DNA of 64,000 bases, taken from the NCBI GenBank assembly GCA_963761905.1, contig CAVXIQ010000005.1:186001-250000 (forward strand), read 5' to 3'. Origin of the DNA: Gaiellasilicea sp963761905. GTDB lineage: Bacteria > Actinomycetota > Thermoleophilia > Gaiellales > Gaiellaceae. This document shows, in pieces, positions 61,901 to 64,000 of this stretch (within the stretch, counting starts at the first letter, position 1; the number at the start of each line of letters is the position of its first letter). The notes under the pieces were generated by a model. That model was not told the origin of the DNA. It saw only the letters and a list, made by a program, of their open reading frames with translations, and searched no databases. The position numbers were made by a program, and so were the translations under genes.

Positions 61901-62878
61901 TTGGCCCGCATTGCGGTCGACGCGATGGGAGGCGATCGCGCGCCGGACGAGATCGTCGCCGGGGCACTGCTCGCTGCGGCCGACGGCCTGACGCCGATCC
62001 TCTTCGGACCGGCCGGGCTCGAGACCGGCGGGCTCGAGCTCGTCGAGGCGCCCGACGTGATCGAGATGCACGAGAAGCCCTCCGAGGCGGTTCGGGCGAA
62101 GCCGAACTCATCGCTCGTGGCGGCGTGTCGAGCGGTCGCCGACGGTCAGGCAGAGGCCGTGGTCTCGGCCGGCAGCACCGGCGCGATGCTCGCCGCCGGC
62201 CTGATCCACCTCCGCCGGGTGCCGGGGGTCAAGCGGCCGGCGATCGCCGTCGTGATCCCGACGTCCAAGGGGCCGTCGCTCCTCCTGGACGCCGGGGCGA
62301 ACGCCGACGCGCGCCCCGAGCACCTGCTCCAGTTCGCGCTGATGGGCTCGATCTTCGCCGGAGAGCTGCTCGAGCTCCCGAGCCCCGAGATCCGGCTTCT
62401 CTCGATCGGGGAGGAGCCGGAGAAGGGCAACCAGCTCACGCTCGAGGCGCATGCGCTCCTTGCGGGCAGCAGCCTCAGGTTCGAAGGGAACGCCGAGAGC
62501 CGCGACCTCCTCGCGGGAGCAGCCGACGTCGTCGTCTGCGACGGCTTCACGGGCAACGTGGTGCTGAAGCTGATCGAGGGGACGATCGCCACGCTCCTCG
62601 AGGATCTGCGGACCGAGATCCGCTCGACCCCACGCGGTCGACTCGGGGGACTGCTGATCAGACCCGCGGCGCGTCGCCTGCGGGAGCGGCTCGACCCTGA
62701 CACCTACGGCGGCGCCTACCTGCTCGGGCTGCAGGGTCTCTCGGTCGTTGCGCACGGGAACTCGTCGCGCGGCGCGATCGCGAACGCGATCCGGCTGGCC
62801 ACTCGCGGGGTCGAGCGTGACGTCGTCGGCCGCCTCGCCGCGCTGATGCCCGAGCGCCGTTCGCCGACGACTGTATGA
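61901..62878 (+). CDS. plsX: Phosphate acyltransferase PlsX
   Basis: Makes acyl phosphate from acyl-ACP, first step of phosphatidic acid synthesis with PlsY/PlsC. 325 residues: LARIAVDAMGGDRAPDEIVA at the start, VVSAGSTGAMLAAGL and CDGFTGNVVLKLIEG as core motifs. The TTG at 61901, two bases after the rpmF stop, is the only start that includes the whole N-terminal strand. FakAB earlier in the window makes the same intermediate. Confidence 0.94.
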   Translation: MARIAVDAMGGDRAPDEIVAGALLAAADGLTPILFGPAGLETGGLELVEAPDVIEMHEKPSEAVRAKPNSSLVAACRAVADGQAEAVVSAGSTGAMLAAGLIHLRRVPGVKRPAIAVVIPTSKGPSLLLDAGANADARPEHLLQFALMGSIFAGELLELPSPEIRLLSIGEEPEKGNQLTLEAHALLAGSSLRFEGNAESRDLLAGAADVVVCDGFTGNVVLKLIEGTIATLLEDLRTEIRSTPRGRLGGLLIRPAARRLRERLDPDTYGGAYLLGLQGLSVVAHGNSSRGAIANAIRLATRGVERDVVGRLAALMPERRSPTTV

Positions 62879-62925
62879 TCGGCGCGCTTTACCTCCCACC
62901 AACCATTCGTTCAAGTGAGGTCGAT

Positions 62926-63171
62926 GTGGCAGCGTCGCGCGAAGAGGTCTACGAGCGGGTCAAGGAAGTCCTGAGCGAGCAGCTCGGCGTCGACGACGCG
63001 GAGATCAACGAGGAAGCGTCGTTCCAGGAGGATCTAGACGCCGACTCGCTCGATCTCGTCGAGCTGATCATGGAGCTCGAGGATCAGTTCGGGATCAAGA
63101 TCTCGGACGAGGACGCCCAGAAGATCACCACGGTCGGCCAGGCCGTCGACTACGTCTCGACCCACCAGTAG
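62926..63171 (+). CDS. acpP: Acyl carrier protein
   Basis: An 81-residue ACP. The phosphopantetheine Ser is in DLDADSLDLVELIMELED. GTG 62926 has AGTGAGG at 62914-62920 five bases upstream, so this is chosen over the longer frame from 62875 that overlaps plsX. It carries growing acyl chains and also regulates SpoT in some bacteria. Confidence 0.95.
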   Translation: MAASREEVYERVKEVLSEQLGVDDAEINEEASFQEDLDADSLDLVELIMELEDQFGIKISDEDAQKITTVGQAVDYVSTHQ

Positions 63172-63208
63172 CGCAGCGCCGACAGGCGACCCGGAGCCGC
63201 TCGGGCGC

Positions 63209-63865
63209 CTGCTCGACTCGCTTCCTGCGGAGCGGCTCGAGCACGTGTTCACGCATACGTCGTGGGCCTCGGATCGCGCTTCGTCGTATGAGCGGCTCGA
63301 GTTCCTCGGGGACAGCGTCCTCGAGCTCGCGATCGCGCGTGAGCTCTACAACCGCTATCCGGACGCGGCGGAGGGCCGGCTCGCGAAGATCCGCTCGCAC
63401 GTCGTCTCGCGGGCGAGTTGCGCCCTCGTCGCGCGCGACCTCGATCTGGGCGCCCGGCTCGGGAAGGCCGCTGAAGCGGGCGGGATCGCTCCGGAGGAGC
63501 TGGCGCGAATCGTCAAGAGCAAGAACGTGACGGCGGCGCTCCTCGAGGCGGCGATCGCCGCGCTCTTCCTCGTCCACGGCTACGAGCCGATCGAGTCGGC
63601 GATCGTGGCGGCGTTCTCCGACCGGATCGACTACGCCTCCTCGACCCATGTCGACCACAAGACGGAGCTCCAGGAGGCGCTCGCCCGCTCCGGTCGCTCT
63701 GTCTCCTACTCGGTGCTCGAGGTCGAGGGGCCGCCGCACGATCGACGTTTCTCGTGTGCCGCCCTCGTCGACGGCGAGGAGCTCGGACGGGGAGTCGGTC
63801 GCTCGAAGAAGGACGCCGAGCAGGCCGCCGCCAAGCTCGCGCTGGAGGCGATCGGTAGCTCCTAA
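63209..63865 (+). CDS. rnc: Ribonuclease III (start uncertain)
   Basis: Double-strand RNA nuclease. The catalytic signature ERLEFLGDSVLELAI is intact, followed by VDHKTELQEALARSGRSVSY and a dsRNA-binding domain (RSKKDAEQAAAKLALEAI). GTG 63245 is the first canonical start but it would remove the first helix (LLDSLPAERLEHV), which is readable in-frame from CTG 63209 and further upstream. No ATG, GTG or TTG occurs in that frame back to the acpP end, so either a CTG start or an indel near 63170-63205 must be assumed. Confidence 0.93.
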   Translation: MLDSLPAERLEHVFTHTSWASDRASSYERLEFLGDSVLELAIARELYNRYPDAAEGRLAKIRSHVVSRASCALVARDLDLGARLGKAAEAGGIAPEELARIVKSKNVTAALLEAAIAALFLVHGYEPIESAIVAAFSDRIDYASSTHVDHKTELQEALARSGRSVSYSVLEVEGPPHDRRFSCAALVDGEELGRGVGRSKKDAEQAAAKLALEAIGSS

Positions 63866-63912
63866 GACGCGCTGTGTCCCTCGAACGAAGGTACGCCGTC
63901 CTTCTCCCTCGC

Positions 63913-63918
63913 TAGCCT
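63913..63918 (+). promoter_or_regulatory. -10 element of smc
   Basis: TAGCCT, six bases before the GTG at 63925, identical in sequence and spacing to the elements before priA and fmt. Confidence 0.5.
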
Positions 63919-63924
63919 CGTTCC

Positions 63925-64000
63925 GTGCACCTGCGCTCTCTCCGACTGCGCGGCTTCAAGTCGTTTCCGGACGCGCTCGAGCTGAAGCTGGAGCCCGGCG
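63925..64000 (+). CDS. smc: Chromosome segregation protein SMC (partial, 3' end missing)
   Basis: The first 25 codons of SMC (VHLRSLRLRGFKSFPDALEL), the unmistakable start of the SMC ATPase head, just before the Walker A region. It follows rnc by 59 bases as in many Gram-positives. Its partners scpA and scpB are at 14787 and 15521. Confidence 0.85.
   Translation, partial: MHLRSLRLRGFKSFPDALELKLEPG

Overview
The window is about 70% G+C, gene-dense chromosome of a high-GC actinobacterium. Several features point that way: class II DAHP synthase, a SepIVA-like coiled-coil gene beside a DUF177 gene, the order priA-def-fmt-rsmB-rpe-ribD-ribE-ribBA-ribH, and GTG/TTG starts that mostly lack a Shine-Dalgarno sequence. 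Overall style resembles Thermoleophilia (Gaiellales/Solirubrobacterales); that placement is an inference. No rRNA, tRNA, CRISPR array or insertion sequence was seen. About twenty single-base frame breaks interrupt otherwise well-conserved, mostly essential genes (trpS, der, gpsA, fmt, rsmB, ribD, ribE and others). They look like residual indels of the assembly rather than real pseudogenes, so those genes are given as single features with the break noted.

Layout: 1-4.7 kb, a membrane protein and two coupled dynamin/YfjP-like GTPases; 4.7-10.7 kb, a secreted glucuronyl C5-epimerase-like protein, dnaE and two VOC proteins; 11.2-13.8 kb, an ECF sigma/anti-sigma pair followed by tandem secreted YtkA/FixH-like proteins; 13.9-29 kb, a housekeeping run (lgt, scpA, scpB, two tandem M29 aminopeptidases, rluB-like, trpS, aroG, tyrA, aroA, cmk, plsC, der, gpsA, a DUF3352-like lipoprotein); 29.1-34.7 kb, metK and a reverse-strand ferric-iron ABC operon with its DtxR-type repressor and DtxR-box-like operators; 34.8-43.5 kb, priA-def-fmt-rsmB-rpe-ribDE-ribBA-ribH; 43.5-49.1 kb, rpmB, Asp23, FakA, a lone receiver domain, FakB/DegV and recG; 49.2-50.9 kb, a lower-GC islet (alpha/beta hydrolase, VapBC-type toxin-antitoxin pair and a PIN-toxin remnant); 50.9-53.9 kb, a nitronate-monooxygenase-like enzyme, rsmD, coaD, sepIVA-like and DUF177; 54.0-61.6 kb, an accessory cassette; 61.7-64 kb, rpmF-plsX-acpP-rnc-smc (smc runs off the end).

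The most interesting region is the 7.6-kb cassette between DUF177 and rpmF, which usually sit together. It holds an ABC-F protein, a MerR regulator with the complete CarH-type adenosylcobalamin photoreceptor signature (Wx9EH plus the lower-ligand His, at W128, E138, H139 and H174), a divergent overlapping promoter, three small membrane proteins, two glycosyltransferases and a secreted C39-like peptidase. Together they suggest a light- or B12-controlled cell-envelope module.

A second theme is promoter grammar. In many genes a TAnnnT-type -10 hexamer lies only 6-9 bases before the ATG/GTG, which implies widespread leaderless transcripts. The iron ABC operator, the toxin-antitoxin operator and the MerR promoter all overlap such elements, so repression would act directly at the start codon.
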